A stretch of DNA of 64,000 nucleotides from Verrucomicrobium spinosum DSM 4136 = JCM 18804 (GCF_000172155.1 NZ_ABIZ01000001.1:682001-746000); one strand, 5' to 3'; positions 43,493 to 53,967 are shown, counted from the first letter of the stretch. Notes: generated from the sequence alone by a model not told the origin. Numbers and translations are program-made.

Positions 43493-44398
43493 CTACTGTC
43501 CCGGCCTCGAGCCCGGCTCGGCCCGGTCCCAGACTTCCACTTCCTCTTTCTTCAGTACCATGATGACCTCGTGGCCATTGCGCAGCAATCCCTCAAACTC
43601 CCAGGGGAACCCGAAGTCCGCCTTCAGTCTCATGAACATTTCCAGCATGTCGAACTGGGTCCACACGTGGAAGTGGATGTCGAGGTGGGGCAGGGCGTGG
43701 ACTTCCTCGCGAGTGAGGAGTTCCTTGGTCATCGTGTTGGAGCCCACCCCTTTGATGGCGTTGTGACGATGCACATCCAGATAGTGATCGTACAAGCTTT
43801 GCGCGGGGCCTTCCTGGTGGTCCTTCACCAGGTGTTCGTAGGGGGTGATGGGCCGGTTGAAGTCGAATGTGTAGCGTTTGTCAGGGAGGGTGATGAAGAG
43901 GTGGCCACCCAGCTTCAACTTGCTCATGAAGACCTGCAGCGTGCCGATCACATCCTGGCAATGTTCCAGCATGTGGTTCGCTATGAGATGATCCAGGCTG
44001 TCGTCAGGGATCAGTTCCAGCTTTTCGCCGTCGCCCACATAGTCCACATGCACGAGTTCGTTGCCCTCGGCCGCCAGTTCCGGGCAGCGGGCCTTGTTGT
44101 CTTCTGCGCTCAAGTAGTCGTAGTACTTGGTCACCACGCCATCGGCGGTGGGGGTGGGGCGATGCAGGGCACCGATCTCCAATCCCTTCCCCCGCAGGAA
44201 ACGGATGCTCATGAAGGCGCGTCCTTCATCGATCATGGGCCCGACGCCCTTGTTCTTGCCCAGGCGTTTCCGCGCAGCATGCACCTCCTTTTTCAAAGTG
44301 CCCAGTTCCTTCTGCGCCGCTTCAAGCTTCTGGCGTGTGTCGTCGAGTTTCTGACGCAGGGAGCTGGCGGTCTTGGCTTTGACGAACGGAAATTTCAT
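43493..44398 (-). CDS. Class I SAM-dependent methyltransferase with N-terminal coiled coil
   Basis: A 301-residue minus-strand protein. Residues 10-48 (KLDDTRQKLEAAQKELGTL and onward) form a charged heptad-like helix, likely a coiled coil. The catalytic part has KGLEIGALHRPTP (motif I), YYDYLSAEDN and DHLIANHMLEHCQDVIGTLQ, then GGHLFITLPDKRYTFD. Similar proteins appear in glycan clusters and act on sugars, but this one stands alone between ssb and opcA. It is convergent with ssb, whose terminator lies beyond its 3' end. Confidence 0.8.
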   Translation of the reverse strand: MKFPFVKAKTASSLRQKLDDTRQKLEAAQKELGTLKKEVHAARKRLGKNKGVGPMIDEGRAFMSIRFLRGKGLEIGALHRPTPTADGVVTKYYDYLSAEDNKARCPELAAEGNELVHVDYVGDGEKLELIPDDSLDHLIANHMLEHCQDVIGTLQVFMSKLKLGGHLFITLPDKRYTFDFNRPITPYEHLVKDHQEGPAQSLYDHYLDVHRHNAIKGVGSNTMTKELLTREEVHALPHLDIHFHVWTQFDMLEMFMRLKADFGFPWEFEGLLRNGHEVIMVLKKEEVEVWDRAEPGSRPGQ

Positions 44399-44594
44399 GG
44401 AACTGGGTGGAGCGCTCGTGGCTCTTGTGGCCCGTGCGGAGCGCCTTTGGCTGGTATTTTTGCCGTGTGTTTAGCACCGATGTTCTCCGCCCAGAGAGCA
44501 TTTTGCATGCACTTTGACAAGAGCATTCGACATGGAGGCGACTTGATTCAGTCGAATCAATCCCGCCGGGGGGGAGCGTTCCTGTGGTAGTCTG

Positions 44595-44629
44595 CAAACA
44601 AAAGGCCGCAGTCCGAAGACTGCGGCCTT
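44595..44629 (-). terminator. Rho-independent terminator after opcA
   Basis: Read on the minus strand, AAGGCCGCAGTC and GACTGCGGCCTT form a perfect 12-pair stem with a four-base loop, followed by a T-rich tail (TTTGTTT). It lies 37 bases beyond the opcA stop. Confidence 0.75.
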
Positions 44630-44665
44630 GATGATTGGGCACCAATGGGTGGGGAAGGGCAGGGC

Positions 44666-45721
44666 CTACCCCAGCATCTGGCGGAGTACGGGCACCATCT
44701 GCACATACAGACTCTGACCGCCGAGGCGGCTGAGCTGGTCGGTGATGAGGGCTGGATCGTCTGGGAGGTCGGCGGGCAGGCTCTCTTCGTTGATGTGCTC
44801 ACCCAGTTCCACGCGCGTGCAGATGCGGTTGCCGCCGCAGGTGCGATTCACGGTGAACTTGCCGCCAGCGGTGACCAGCGTCATTTCCTGGAGCGGCTCG
44901 GTGCCAGTGCCTTCATGCACATTGACCGTGACCGTTTGGCCGTCGGGCAGGACCAGTGCGAAGCGGTCGCCTTCGCGTTTCAATTCGCATTTCATGCGGA
45001 CTGTCATCCAGGCGACGAGCAGCAGGCCGGCGATGCGCTGGCCTGGGGCGTGGGCCACCTCGATGCTCTGGAGTTGCCGCAGCTCCGCAATGGCGGCGGT
45101 GGACTGGAAGCAGGAGGCCAGCGCAGTGCGGAAGAGGTGGGAGCGCAGCCAGCTCAGATCGTAGCTGCGGAAACGGGCGGTCTTCTGGCTCTGGGCTTCT
45201 TCCAGGGTGGAGAACGCCTTCGCGGGGTCGGTCCAGGTGGAGCTGTCCACAAAGAGCAGGTCAAAGACGCTGTAGAGGCGCTCGCTGAAGCTCTGGGTGA
45301 GATCGCCCTGCCACCAGCAGACCAACGGGAGGTCGGAGTCCAGGTGGGCGAAGACGATGTTCCGGACTTCGTCCAGATTGCCGCCCTGTAGCAAGAAGGA
45401 AATCTGCTCACTGCAGACGGACTTGTGTCCTTCATGGAGCTGGCAGTGGGCGGTGATCCAGGCGCGCGGGGTGGTGGCGGTCTTGCCTGGCTGAGCCAGG
45501 ATGAGCAGGCCACGGCAGGCGTGTTCCTGGGTGATCTCGGCCAGGAGGGTGGTGTTCTTCTCCAGGGAGGATGACTCCTCGCTGTAGATGGCAAAGTTCA
45601 TCAGGGAGGCCTTGGTGCGCGCGTTGTCCGCGCCCCAGAGTTCCTTTAGCGCCTTGTCCACGCGGCCGAGGGGGACTTCCTGGCCCAGGATGGCTAGCGA
45701 ATCTTCCGTAAGGGTGCTCAT
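44666..45721 (-). CDS. opcA: Glucose-6-phosphate dehydrogenase assembly protein OpcA
   Basis: A 351-residue OpcA-type protein. Recognisable regions are KELWGADNARTKASLMNFAIY near the N-terminus, EQISFLLQGGNLDEVRNIV and LPLVCWWQGDLTQSFSERLY. OpcA was described in cyanobacteria and actinobacteria as an activator or assembly factor for G6P dehydrogenase. The ATG at 45721 is chosen; the longer frame runs into the zwf gene. It lies 56 bases downstream of zwf on the same strand and so probably forms an operon with it. Confidence 0.88.
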   Translation of the reverse strand: MSTLTEDSLAILGQEVPLGRVDKALKELWGADNARTKASLMNFAIYSEESSSLEKNTTLLAEITQEHACRGLLILAQPGKTATTPRAWITAHCQLHEGHKSVCSEQISFLLQGGNLDEVRNIVFAHLDSDLPLVCWWQGDLTQSFSERLYSVFDLLFVDSSTWTDPAKAFSTLEEAQSQKTARFRSYDLSWLRSHLFRTALASCFQSTAAIAELRQLQSIEVAHAPGQRIAGLLLVAWMTVRMKCELKREGDRFALVLPDGQTVTVNVHEGTGTEPLQEMTLVTAGGKFTVNRTCGGNRICTRVELGEHINEESLPADLPDDPALITDQLSRLGGQSLYVQMVPVLRQMLG

Positions 45722-45777
45722 GTGCTCAGTCAGCAGGGGTAGCTTAGCTTGGGCTTGGCAGACAGGGGAAGAGGCGA

Positions 45778-47319
45778 CTAAAGACGACGCCAGACGCGGC
45801 CATCGCTCTGGAGGAGCTCGTCCGCTTCCTTCGGGCCCCAGGAGCCGGCGGGGTACTCGCACATGGGCGGCTGTGGGCCGTCATTGTGCCAGGCGTGCTC
45901 GATCTCGTCGATGAAGGCCCATGCGTTCTCCACTTCGTCGCGACGCGCGAAGAGGGTGGCGTCACCGGCCATCGCGTCCAGGAGCAGGCGCTCATACGCC
46001 TCCGGGCTGGCCTTGCCGAAGCTGGTGCTGTAGCGGAAGTCCATCTTCACCGGCTGCATGAGGAGCTGCACGCCGGGGAGCTTGGACATCATGCGCAGGG
46101 AGATGCCCTCATCCGGCTGGATGCGGAACACCAGCACGTTGCGGGTGCCGCCCTGACCTTTGGTGGCGAAGGGGACCTGCGGCGGGTGGTTGAAGTGCAC
46201 GGAGATCTCCGTCGCTTTCTTGGGAAGCTGCTTGCCCACGCGCATGTAGAAGGGCACACCCTGCCAGCGCCAGGTGTCGATGAAGAGGCGCAGGGCCACG
46301 TAGGTTTCCGTGTTGGACTGCGGGTTCACTCGGTCTTCCTGGCGGTAGCCCACGCGCTCCACACCGTCCACGCTGCCCTTGGTGTACTGGGCGCGGATCA
46401 CGTTGCGGGCGATCTCGTCCGTCCCACGCCAGCGGCGCAGGGAGCGGATGACCTTGACCTTTTCATCGCGGACGGCGTCGGCGCTCAGGCCGGTCGGCGG
46501 CTCCATGGCCACCAGGCTCAGAAGCTGGAAGAGGTGGTTCTGCACCATGTCACGCAGGGCTCCGGCGGTGTCGTAGTAGCCGCCGCGGCCGCCTTCCATG
46601 CCGAGGTTCTCGGCGCAGGTGATCTCCACGTGGTCGATGAATCGGCTGTTCCAGAGCGGCTCAAAGATGTGGTTGGCAAAGCGCATCACCATGATGTTCT
46701 GGGCGGTTTCCTTGCCCAGATAGTGGTCGATGCGGTAGGTGTCGCTCTCGTGGAAGGTGGCGTTCACCACTTCGTTGAGGTGACGGGCGGTCTTGAGATC
46801 CTTGCCGAACGGTTTTTCACAGACCACACGGGCCCACTTGCCGCCCGCGCCTTCGTTCAGGCCGCTCTCGCGGAGCATGAGCATGATCTGGTCAAAAAAC
46901 TCAGGGGCCGAGGCGAGGTAGAAGAGTCGGTTGGCGGGGGCGCCGCGCTCCGCATCGAACTTTTCCAGCAGGGTCTTGAGTTCTTTGTAGCCTTCCAGGT
47001 CCTGGAATTCGCTCTTGTGGTAATGGATGCTGCTGCCGAAGTTTGCCCAGACCGTGTCGTCGTGGCCCTGGCGGGAGTGCTTCTTGTTGGCCGCCTCCAG
47101 CTCGGTGCGGAACTCGTCGTCAGACTTGTCGCGCCGGGCAAAACCCACCACCTTGAACTGCGGGGGCAGGTCGCCGCCCACGGCCAGATTGTAGAGGGCG
47201 GGGATCAGTTTGCGATGGGTCAGGTCCCCAGTGGCACCAAAGATCACCACGGTGCAGGGCTCGGCGCTGTGGCGTTGAATGAGCGTTTCCTGGAAGGGAT
47301 TCTCGAAGTCTTCGGACAT
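45778..47319 (-). CDS. zwf: Glucose-6-phosphate 1-dehydrogenase
   Basis: A 513-residue G6PDH with the NADP-binding VIFGATGDLTHRKLIPALYN near residue 25 and the active-site RIDHYLGKETAQNIMVMRF, plus GYYDTAGALRDMVQNHLFQ. It oxidises glucose 6-phosphate to 6-phosphogluconolactone and makes NADPH. The start MSEDFENPF at 47319 is taken; an upstream in-frame Met (47412) would add 31 residues not seen in the family. It is paired with opcA. Confidence 0.95.
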   Translation of the reverse strand: MSEDFENPFQETLIQRHSAEPCTVVIFGATGDLTHRKLIPALYNLAVGGDLPPQFKVVGFARRDKSDDEFRTELEAANKKHSRQGHDDTVWANFGSSIHYHKSEFQDLEGYKELKTLLEKFDAERGAPANRLFYLASAPEFFDQIMLMLRESGLNEGAGGKWARVVCEKPFGKDLKTARHLNEVVNATFHESDTYRIDHYLGKETAQNIMVMRFANHIFEPLWNSRFIDHVEITCAENLGMEGGRGGYYDTAGALRDMVQNHLFQLLSLVAMEPPTGLSADAVRDEKVKVIRSLRRWRGTDEIARNVIRAQYTKGSVDGVERVGYRQEDRVNPQSNTETYVALRLFIDTWRWQGVPFYMRVGKQLPKKATEISVHFNHPPQVPFATKGQGGTRNVLVFRIQPDEGISLRMMSKLPGVQLLMQPVKMDFRYSTSFGKASPEAYERLLLDAMAGDATLFARRDEVENAWAFIDEIEHAWHNDGPQPPMCEYPAGSWGPKEADELLQSDGRVWRRL

Positions 47320-47383
47320 GTGCTGTGGCAGAGGGGAGAGGGAGATTGGAATCGCCTGAGGCCCGGAGGCCATCAGGGTGGGG

Positions 47384-47412
47384 AGACTACGCCGCGAAAA
47401 ACCGCCGCGCAA
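47384..47412 (-). promoter_or_regulatory. Possible promoter for zwf-opcA
   Basis: On the minus strand TTGCGC (47412-47407) and TAGTCT (47389-47384) are 17 bases apart, leaving a leader of about 55 bases before the zwf ATG. The match is weak but spacing and position are suitable. Confidence 0.25.
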
Positions 47413-47603
47413 CCACGGAGCGAGCCCCCTGCAAGGCGGGGCAATGAAAGGTTTTCATGCGGGTAATGAGCGGGAACCGGCGGATCATGAACGGGTAACG
47501 ACTGATCGGCGCAGGGAGATGCAGGGGGGGGAAGTGTCGAAAAAGCTCCATCGGCACCCTGCTTGCGGAGTCTGCCCAGGTGGTGCAGGTATCGGGCCAC
47601 GCC

Positions 47604-48695
47604 ATGACGCCTGCTGAAGCTGCCCGCACTCGATCCGTTTCCCAAGGCCTGGCTGCCGGAGGTCCGCCCTTCAAATCGGCCGGGGAAGTGGTGGAGCACT
47701 TGGGGGGGATGCAGGCGCAGGATTTCCTTCAGGCTCTGTGGGCGCTGGGCTCGCGCCTGCCGGAGGGCACGACGGAGATTCGGGTGGAGGAGGCCATCGC
47801 CCGCCGGGAACTCGTCCGCACCTGGCCCATGCGTGGGACGTTGCACTTTGTCCCGCCGGCGGATGTGCACTGGATGCTGGAGCTGCTCACGCCGCGGGTC
47901 ATCGCAGGCACCGGCACCCGGCAGAAACAACTCGAGCTGGATGCCAGTGTTTTTGCCAAGGCGGAGAAGGTGCTTCTCAAAGCGCTGCGCGGTGGCGGCA
48001 TGCTGAGCCGGGAGGACATGCAGGCGACGCTGGACAAGGCGGGCATCTCCACGGCCGGACAGCGGGGCTACCACATCCTCTGGCGGCTGAGCTCCGAGCG
48101 CCTCCTCTGCGTGGGGCCGCGCATGGGCAAGTCGCAGACCTTCGTGCTGCTGGATGAATGGGTGACGGCTCCCCGCAAGCTGGACCGGGTGTCGTCGATC
48201 GCCCTGCTGGCGGAGCGTTATTTCCTGAGCCGGGGGCCGGCCTCGGTGGCGGACTTTGCCGCCTGGTCGGGGCTGACCATGCCGGACGCCCGCGCCGGAC
48301 TGGAGGCGGTGAAGCCGAAGCTGGCGAAAGACACGCTGGAGGGGAAGGAGGTCTGGCATGCGCCGGATGTCGCGCCGCCTGCTGCGCAGAAGCCGCAGGT
48401 ACGGCTGGTCGCCGGGTTTGATGAAATGATCCTCGGCTACAAGGACCGCAGCCCTTCCATCACGGATCCGGCCCATGCCGCGAAGATCGTCCCCGGTGGC
48501 AATGGCATGTTCCATCCCGTCATGCTGGTGGACGGACGCGTTACGGGGATCTGGAAGAGGACGATCAAGAAGAAGTCCGTAGAGGTGCAACTGCAGCCCT
48601 TCAGCCCGCTGGGCCAGACGCAGAGCAGGGCATTCGCCCGGGAAGCAGGACGGTATGGTGATTTCCTCGGACTGCCGGCGGAGGTGGTGCTGTAG
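47604..48695 (+). CDS. Winged-helix DNA-binding-domain protein (PF06224 type)
   Basis: A 363-residue protein of the winged-helix family that includes YcaQ-like proteins. Typical stretches are HLGGMQAQDFLQALWALGSR, ELVRTWPMRGTLHFV, LVAGFDEMILGYKDR and GNGMFHPVMLVDGRVTGIWK. Relatives of the YcaQ branch are DNA glycosylases acting on interstrand crosslinks; many others have no known function. The ATG at 47604 is preferred to GTG codons at 47580 and 47583. It is convergent with the DeoR-type regulator, with only five bases between their stops. Confidence 0.82.
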   Translation: MTPAEAARTRSVSQGLAAGGPPFKSAGEVVEHLGGMQAQDFLQALWALGSRLPEGTTEIRVEEAIARRELVRTWPMRGTLHFVPPADVHWMLELLTPRVIAGTGTRQKQLELDASVFAKAEKVLLKALRGGGMLSREDMQATLDKAGISTAGQRGYHILWRLSSERLLCVGPRMGKSQTFVLLDEWVTAPRKLDRVSSIALLAERYFLSRGPASVADFAAWSGLTMPDARAGLEAVKPKLAKDTLEGKEVWHAPDVAPPAAQKPQVRLVAGFDEMILGYKDRSPSITDPAHAAKIVPGGNGMFHPVMLVDGRVTGIWKRTIKKKSVEVQLQPFSPLGQTQSRAFAREAGRYGDFLGLPAEVVL

Positions 48696-48700
48696 GCGCA

Positions 48701-49528
48701 CTACACCACCTCGACCTCCATCCCCAGGCTTTCGATCTCCCGTCGTGCCGTGGTGGGCAGCCCGTGGTCTGTGATGAGCACCTGTGCGGCTGTGAGCGGG
48801 GCCACGCGTACCATGCCGGAGGTGGACCACTTGCTGGAGTCTGCCAGCAGGGTGACCCGCCGCGCGGAGCGGATCATGGCGCGCTTGATCTGGGCGATGT
48901 CGAGGTTCGTGTCTGTCACGCCGTGATGAAGGTCCATAGCCTGCACGCCCATGAAGAGATGGTCCACGAGCAGCTCCTTGAGCATCTCTTCTGTCCTCGA
49001 ACCCAGCGTGCTTCCTGAATCCCTGCCCACCGTGCCACCCAGCAGGATGACGTTGGCGGAGGTGTGGGCCGTGGCGGCCAGGGCGACGTTCAGCGCATTC
49101 GTGACGATGGTGAGCCCCTCCAGCTGCGCCAGATGGGGGATCATCTCGATGGCTGTGGTGCCGGCGTCCAGGATCAGGGACTGCCCGGCGTGAATGCGCC
49201 TTGCGGCGGCCGCGGCAATGCGGCGCTTCACCTCAATGTGCAGGCTCATGCGGTGATCCAGATCTGGCAGGGCGGTGACCGTACGAGTCATCACCACAGG
49301 GAGCGCCCCCCCGCGATCCCGCACCAGTTTGCCTTCGCGCTCCAGGTGATCGAGGTCCGTCCGGATGGTCACCTCCGAGACACCGAAGCGTTTGGCCAGC
49401 TCCGTGACGCGCACCGCGCCCTCCTCGCGCACCAGCGCCGTGATCTGTCCGCGGCGTTGCGCCGTCATCAATGTGGCATCTGACGGGGGAGTGGACGCTT
49501 TCGCCGTATTTTTGGAAGGGGTTCCCAT
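48701..49528 (-). CDS. fruR: DeoR/GlpR-family transcriptional repressor, probable fructose operon regulator
   Basis: A 275-residue DeoR-type regulator. The N-terminal helix-turn-helix is RRGQITALVREEGAVRVTE followed by LAKRFGVSEVTIRTDLDHLE; the C-terminal sugar-phosphate sensor domain has LDAGTTAIEMIPHL and TLLADSSKW. Such repressors release DNA when a phosphosugar, often fructose 1-phosphate, binds. It is divergent from fruA, with two palindromes in the 129-base gap. The start could be the ATG at 49528 or a later one at 49468; the first 20 residues are low complexity. The symbol is functional inference. Confidence 0.87.
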   Translation of the reverse strand: MGTPSKNTAKASTPPSDATLMTAQRRGQITALVREEGAVRVTELAKRFGVSEVTIRTDLDHLEREGKLVRDRGGALPVVMTRTVTALPDLDHRMSLHIEVKRRIAAAAARRIHAGQSLILDAGTTAIEMIPHLAQLEGLTIVTNALNVALAATAHTSANVILLGGTVGRDSGSTLGSRTEEMLKELLVDHLFMGVQAMDLHHGVTDTNLDIAQIKRAMIRSARRVTLLADSSKWSTSGMVRVAPLTAAQVLITDHGLPTTARREIESLGMEVEVV

Positions 49529-49612
49529 CACAAGTATTCGAAGGCGTTTACAAGAATTCGCAAGGGAAATCCCCTGTGAGTTGCCGACTTTTGCAATTTT
49601 AGGCTCGACATT

Positions 49613-49650
49613 TTGCGAAAACTTTCGCAAACTTTCGTTAATTCACGAAA
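49613..49650 (+). promoter_or_regulatory. Probable operator pair between the DeoR regulator and fruA
   Basis: A perfect palindrome TTGCGAAA-AC-TTTCGCAA (49613-49630) is followed at once by a second, TTTCGT-TAATTC-ACGAAA (49633-49650), sharing the TTTCG half-site typical of DeoR-family operators. They end seven bases before the fruA start codon. A -35-like TCGACA at 49605-49610 with a poor -10 (CAAACT, 49628-49633) would place the promoter inside the operators. Binding by the adjacent DeoR protein is inferred. Confidence 0.6.
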
Positions 49651-49657
49651 ATAGCCG

Positions 49658-51409
49658 ATGAAAATTGCCGCACTCACATCTTGTCCCACTGGCGTCGCCC
49701 ATACCTTCATGGCGGCGGAGGCGTTGAAAAAGGCCGCTGCCATCCTGGGGCATACCATCCGGGTGGAGACCCAGGGGGCGCAAGGCACCCGGGACGCTCT
49801 GACGGAAGCGGAGATCGCGGAGGCCGACGTGGTGATTCTCGCCACCGACGTCCGGGCCGATGTAGGGCGCTTCGCGGGCAAGCCGACCTTGGAGACTTCC
49901 ACAAGCGAGGCCATCCGTCATACTCGCGAGGTGATCGAACGAAGTATGGCCATTGTGCCTGCTCGCCAGGAGGTCACTGCGTCGGTTGACTCTGCGGCTC
50001 CGGCCGTCCTGGCCCCGGCGGTGACTGGCGGCAAGAAACTCGTCGGCATCACCTCCTGCCCCACGGGGATCGCGCACACCTTTATGGCTGCCGAGGCGTT
50101 GCAGAAGGCCGCCAAGGCTCTGGGGCATGAGATCAAGGTGGAGACACAGGGCTCTGTGGGCGCTAAGAACCAGCTGACTCCTGAGGATATCGCCGCTGCG
50201 GATGCGGTGGTCATCGCGGCCGATGCCAAGGTGGACACCTCCCGCTTTGCCGGGAAGCCGCTCTTCATGACGGGCACCAAGCATGCGATGCACAAGGGCA
50301 AGGAAGTCATCGAGACGGCGCTCAAACAACCCGTCAGCACCGGAGGCGATCTGGTGAGCGCGATGGAGCAAGCGAAGGCGGAGCGCTCCAAGTCCCGCAC
50401 GGGACCCTACAAACACCTGATGACGGGAGTTTCCTATATGCTGCCCATCGTGATTGCGGGTGGTCTGGCCATCGCGCTTGCGTTTGCTTTCGGTGGGATT
50501 TACGCGGGAGATCAAAAGGGCACGCTGGCCGCAGCGTTGAGCCAGATCGGCGGGGGCGCGGCCTTCAGTCTCTTCGTCGCGGTGCTCTCCGGCTTCATTG
50601 CCTACTCCATCGCCGACCGGCCTGGCATCGCGCCCGGCATGGTGGGGGGCCTGTTGGCGCAGAATCTGGGCGCGGGTTTCCTGGGCGGCATCGTCTCCGG
50701 TTTCCTGGCGGGGTATCTCACGCGCTTCCTGGCGGACAAGATCAAGCTGCCCAACACGCTGGAGGGGCTGAAGCCGGTGCTCATCCTGCCGTTCCTTTCG
50801 ACCATCATCGTGGGCCTGCTCATGATCTTTGTGATCGCGCCTCCGGTGCAGGGGGCGCTGAATGCGATGACGGAGTGGCTCAACAGCATGCGCGGCACGA
50901 ATGCGGCGCTGCTGGGCATCATCCTCGGTGCCATGATGGCCTTCGACATGGGCGGCCCCATCAACAAGGCGGCCTACACGTTCTCTGTGGGGCTGCTGGC
51001 GAGCAAGGTGTACACGCCCATGGCGGCGACGATGGCGGCGGGCATGACGCCGCCGCTGGGTCTGGCGCTGGCGTGTTTCCTCTTTAAGAACCGGTTTGAT
51101 GCTGAGGAGCGCACGGCGGGCACCCCCGCCCTGGTGCTGGGCTTTTCCTTCATCACAGAGGGGGCCATCCCCTTCGCGGCCAAGGATCCGCTTCGCGTCA
51201 TCCCGGCGCTGGTGCTGGGCTCGGCGGTGGCAGGGGCCATCTCCATGGCCAGCAATGTGCAGCTCCTGGTGCCGCATGGCGGGATCTTCGCCGCGATGAT
51301 CCCCGGGGCAGTGACCAATCTCGTGCCCTACCTCATCGCCATCGTGGCCGGCACGGTCGTCACCACCACCGCCCTGTTCTTCCTTAAACGTCCTGTTGTG
51401 TCCGCATGA
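49658..51409 (+). CDS. fruA: Fructose-specific PTS enzyme IIBC with two IIB domains
   Basis: A 583-residue PTS permease. Two IIB-fructose domains are in tandem: Cys9 in [17 protein letters not shown] and Cys134 in [17 protein letters not shown]. The membrane IIC domain begins near residue 250 ([20 protein letters not shown]) and has the conserved [15 protein letters not shown] and [17 protein letters not shown]. It imports fructose and phosphorylates it to fructose 1-phosphate. In E. coli FruA the first IIB-like domain lacks phosphorylation, but here both keep the cysteine. It overlaps the next gene by four bases. Confidence 0.95.
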   Translation: MKIAALTSCPTGVAHTFMAAEALKKAAAILGHTIRVETQGAQGTRDALTEAEIAEADVVILATDVRADVGRFAGKPTLETSTSEAIRHTREVIERSMAIVPARQEVTASVDSAAPAVLAPAVTGGKKLVGITSCPTGIAHTFMAAEALQKAAKALGHEIKVETQGSVGAKNQLTPEDIAAADAVVIAADAKVDTSRFAGKPLFMTGTKHAMHKGKEVIETALKQPVSTGGDLVSAMEQAKAERSKSRTGPYKHLMTGVSYMLPIVIAGGLAIALAFAFGGIYAGDQKGTLAAALSQIGGGAAFSLFVAVLSGFIAYSIADRPGIAPGMVGGLLAQNLGAGFLGGIVSGFLAGYLTRFLADKIKLPNTLEGLKPVLILPFLSTIIVGLLMIFVIAPPVQGALNAMTEWLNSMRGTNAALLGIILGAMMAFDMGGPINKAAYTFSVGLLASKVYTPMAATMAAGMTPPLGLALACFLFKNRFDAEERTAGTPALVLGFSFITEGAIPFAAKDPLRVIPALVLGSAVAGAISMASNVQLLVPHGGIFAAMIPGAVTNLVPYLIAIVAGTVVTTTALFFLKRPVVSA

Positions 51410-53937
51410 GCTCCCGTTCTTTCCCGAAACCACCGACCGGAACTGCCGTCCTCACCGAACCTACGCACACCATGATCACCCTCGCGCCGCAAAACATCCG
51501 CCTGCAGGCCAGAGCCCGAACCAAGGAGGAGGCCATCCGGGCCGCTGGCCAGGTGCTGGTGGACTGCGGGGCCATCGCCCCCGGGTATGTGGACAGCATG
51601 ATGGGCCGCGAGCGCCAGGCCAACACCTACCTGAGCCACGGCATCGCCATCCCCCACGGCATGCCGCAGGACCGGGAGCTGATCCATCGCACGGCCATCT
51701 CTGTGGTGCAGGTGCCGGAGGGCGTGATCTGGAACGACGGCCAGACGGTGCGGCTGATCGTGGGTATCGCGGCGAAGTCAGACGAGCATCTGGGCATCCT
51801 GGCGGCACTGACGGATGTGCTGGATGATGCCGGTGCCGCCGCCCGCCTTGCGCATACCTCGAACCCTCAGGACATCATCGCCGCCCTCTCCAGAAGACAG
51901 GAGACGGGCGGGGCGGGCGCGGATCTCGCGGGAGCGAAGGAGGTGGAGGTCATCATGGCCTGCAGTGCGGGATTGCATGCCCGGCCGGCCACGTTCTTCG
52001 TGGAGGTGGCGTCGAAGTTCTCCTCGGACATCGCGGTGAAGTTCGGGGAAAAAACCGCCAACGGCAAGGCCATGGCCTCGCTGCTGAAGCTGGGTGTTCC
52101 CGGAGGTGCCAGCGTGCGCATTCAGGCGGCGGGAGCCGATGCCGACGCGGCGCTCAAGGCGCTGGCGGAAGCGGTGGCCGCGGGCCTGGGCGATGAAGAG
52201 GAGGAGGACCTGGTCCCCGCAGCGGGAGCGATGGCCGCCTGGACGGCGCATTCCTATGGCCGGGCGATCACCGGGGTCTCCGCCTCGCCAGGCCTGGCGA
52301 TTGGGCGGCTCCACATCTTCCAGCCCACGCGGTTGTTCTTCAGCGACTCGGCACAGAATCTGGAGCTGGAAAAACGCTCTCTGATCGGGGCGCTCGAAGC
52401 GGCCCGCATTCAGCTCGACGAGATCCACGACGCCGTGATGGCCCGCTGTGGCAAGAGCAAGGCGGCCATCTTCAAGGCGCATCAAGCTTTGCTGGATGAT
52501 GAAGACCTTCTTCACGAGGTGCAGGTGCGCATCGACTCCGGTCGCAGCGCCGCGTGGTCCTGGCAGCACAGCATTGAGAACCGCGTGGTGGAGATGCGCC
52601 AGATCGCGGACGAACGGATCGCCGCCCGCGCCGTGGATCTGCATGATGTGGGGCAGCGGGTGCTGCGCCTGCTGGCGGGTGCGGATCACGAGACGTCTCT
52701 GCCGGAAGGCGAGCCGGTGATCCTGGTGGCGGATGATCTCACGCCGTCGGATACGGCCAAGCTCGATCCCAGTCGTGTGCTTGGCCTCTGTACTGCCTCC
52801 GGTGGCCCGACCTCCCACACGGCCATCATCGCCCGCTCGCTGGACATCCCGGCGGTGGTAGGTGCCGGGCAGGCCGTGCTGGAGCAGACCAACGGCATCC
52901 TCTGCATCCTGGACGGGGCCACGGGTCAGTTGTACATCGAACCCAGCGCCCAGGACATCGAGTCCGCCCGCCAGTATCAGCAGGATCTGCATTCCCGTCG
53001 TGAAGACGAAGCCGCAGCCCGTTATCAGCCCGCGATGCTGACGGATGGTCACCGCGTGGAGGTGGTGGCCAATATTGGCAAGGTGTCCGAAGCGGCGGCG
53101 GCGGTGGAGGCCGGGGCGGAAGGCGTGGGCCTGCTGCGCACGGAGTTCTTCTTCCTGGATCGCGATGCGCCGCCCTCTGAACAGGAGCAGTATGAGGCCT
53201 ATCGGACGATGATCGAGGCACTCAACGGGCTGCCGCTCATCATTCGCACGCTGGACATTGGTGGTGACAAAGTGTTGCCCTACCTGCCACTGGCGGAGGA
53301 GGAGAATCCCTTCCTGGGAGTGCGGGGCATCCGGCTCTGTCTGCGCAAGCCGGAGATCTTCATCCCGCAACTGCGTGCCATCTACCGGGCGTCGGTGCAT
53401 GGGCCGGTAAAGATCATGTTCCCCATGATCGCCACGCTGGAAGACCTGCGCGCGGCGCGGGAGATGGCGGAACAGGTGCGCCAGGAGCTGGGCGTTGCGC
53501 CGGTGGAGATCGGCATCATGATCGAGGTGCCCTCGGCAGTGATGATGGCGCATGAACTGGCGCGTGAGACGGACTTCTTCTCCATCGGCACCAACGACCT
53601 CACGCAGTATGTCCTGGCCATGGACCGCATGCACCCCGCGCTGGCGAAGCAGGTGGACGGCCTGCACCCGGCGGTGCTGCGCATGGTGGACCTCACGGTG
53701 AAAGCTGCGCAGAAGTGCGGCAAGTGGGTGGGCGTGTGCGGCGGCGTGGCGGGCGATCCCCTGGGGGCGGCCATCCTCACCGGGCTGGGTGTGGCGGAGC
53801 TGAGCATGGCCGTGCCGAGTGTGGCGGCGGTGAAGGCGCGGCTGAGGGAGCTCTCCCTGCCTGCGGCCCAGAAACTGGCGCGGCGTGCTCTGGCTTGTGC
53901 CAGTGCCACAGAGGTGCGGGCCCTGGCCGTGAGCTGA
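51406..53937 (+). CDS. Fused PTS phosphotransferase IIA(Fru)-HPr-Enzyme I
   Basis: An 843-residue multiphosphoryl transfer protein with three domains in order. IIA-Fru: residues 23-165, active His84 in GIAIPHG. HPr: 177-262, active His191 in GLHARPA. Enzyme I: 285-843, active His471 in [20 protein letters not shown], then the C-terminal PEP-binding barrel ([19 protein letters not shown]). It carries phosphate from PEP to the IIB cysteines of FruA, so the system needs no separate general PTS proteins. The arrangement is that of Rhodobacter capsulatus FruB. The ATG at 51406 overlaps the fruA stop; MITLAPQN at 51472 is an alternative start nearer the IIA domain. Confidence 0.93.
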   Translation: MSSRSFPKPPTGTAVLTEPTHTMITLAPQNIRLQARARTKEEAIRAAGQVLVDCGAIAPGYVDSMMGRERQANTYLSHGIAIPHGMPQDRELIHRTAISVVQVPEGVIWNDGQTVRLIVGIAAKSDEHLGILAALTDVLDDAGAAARLAHTSNPQDIIAALSRRQETGGAGADLAGAKEVEVIMACSAGLHARPATFFVEVASKFSSDIAVKFGEKTANGKAMASLLKLGVPGGASVRIQAAGADADAALKALAEAVAAGLGDEEEEDLVPAAGAMAAWTAHSYGRAITGVSASPGLAIGRLHIFQPTRLFFSDSAQNLELEKRSLIGALEAARIQLDEIHDAVMARCGKSKAAIFKAHQALLDDEDLLHEVQVRIDSGRSAAWSWQHSIENRVVEMRQIADERIAARAVDLHDVGQRVLRLLAGADHETSLPEGEPVILVADDLTPSDTAKLDPSRVLGLCTASGGPTSHTAIIARSLDIPAVVGAGQAVLEQTNGILCILDGATGQLYIEPSAQDIESARQYQQDLHSRREDEAAARYQPAMLTDGHRVEVVANIGKVSEAAAAVEAGAEGVGLLRTEFFFLDRDAPPSEQEQYEAYRTMIEALNGLPLIIRTLDIGGDKVLPYLPLAEEENPFLGVRGIRLCLRKPEIFIPQLRAIYRASVHGPVKIMFPMIATLEDLRAAREMAEQVRQELGVAPVEIGIMIEVPSAVMMAHELARETDFFSIGTNDLTQYVLAMDRMHPALAKQVDGLHPAVLRMVDLTVKAAQKCGKWVGVCGGVAGDPLGAAILTGLGVAELSMAVPSVAAVKARLRELSLPAAQKLARRALACASATEVRALAVS

Positions 53938-53967
53938 GGACTGCGGCAAATAAAGACACTCTATTTC

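Noticed and set aside
45886-47466. 526-residue plus-strand frame over zwf
   Set aside because: It is antisense to G6P dehydrogenase, a certain gene, and has no recognisable domain.
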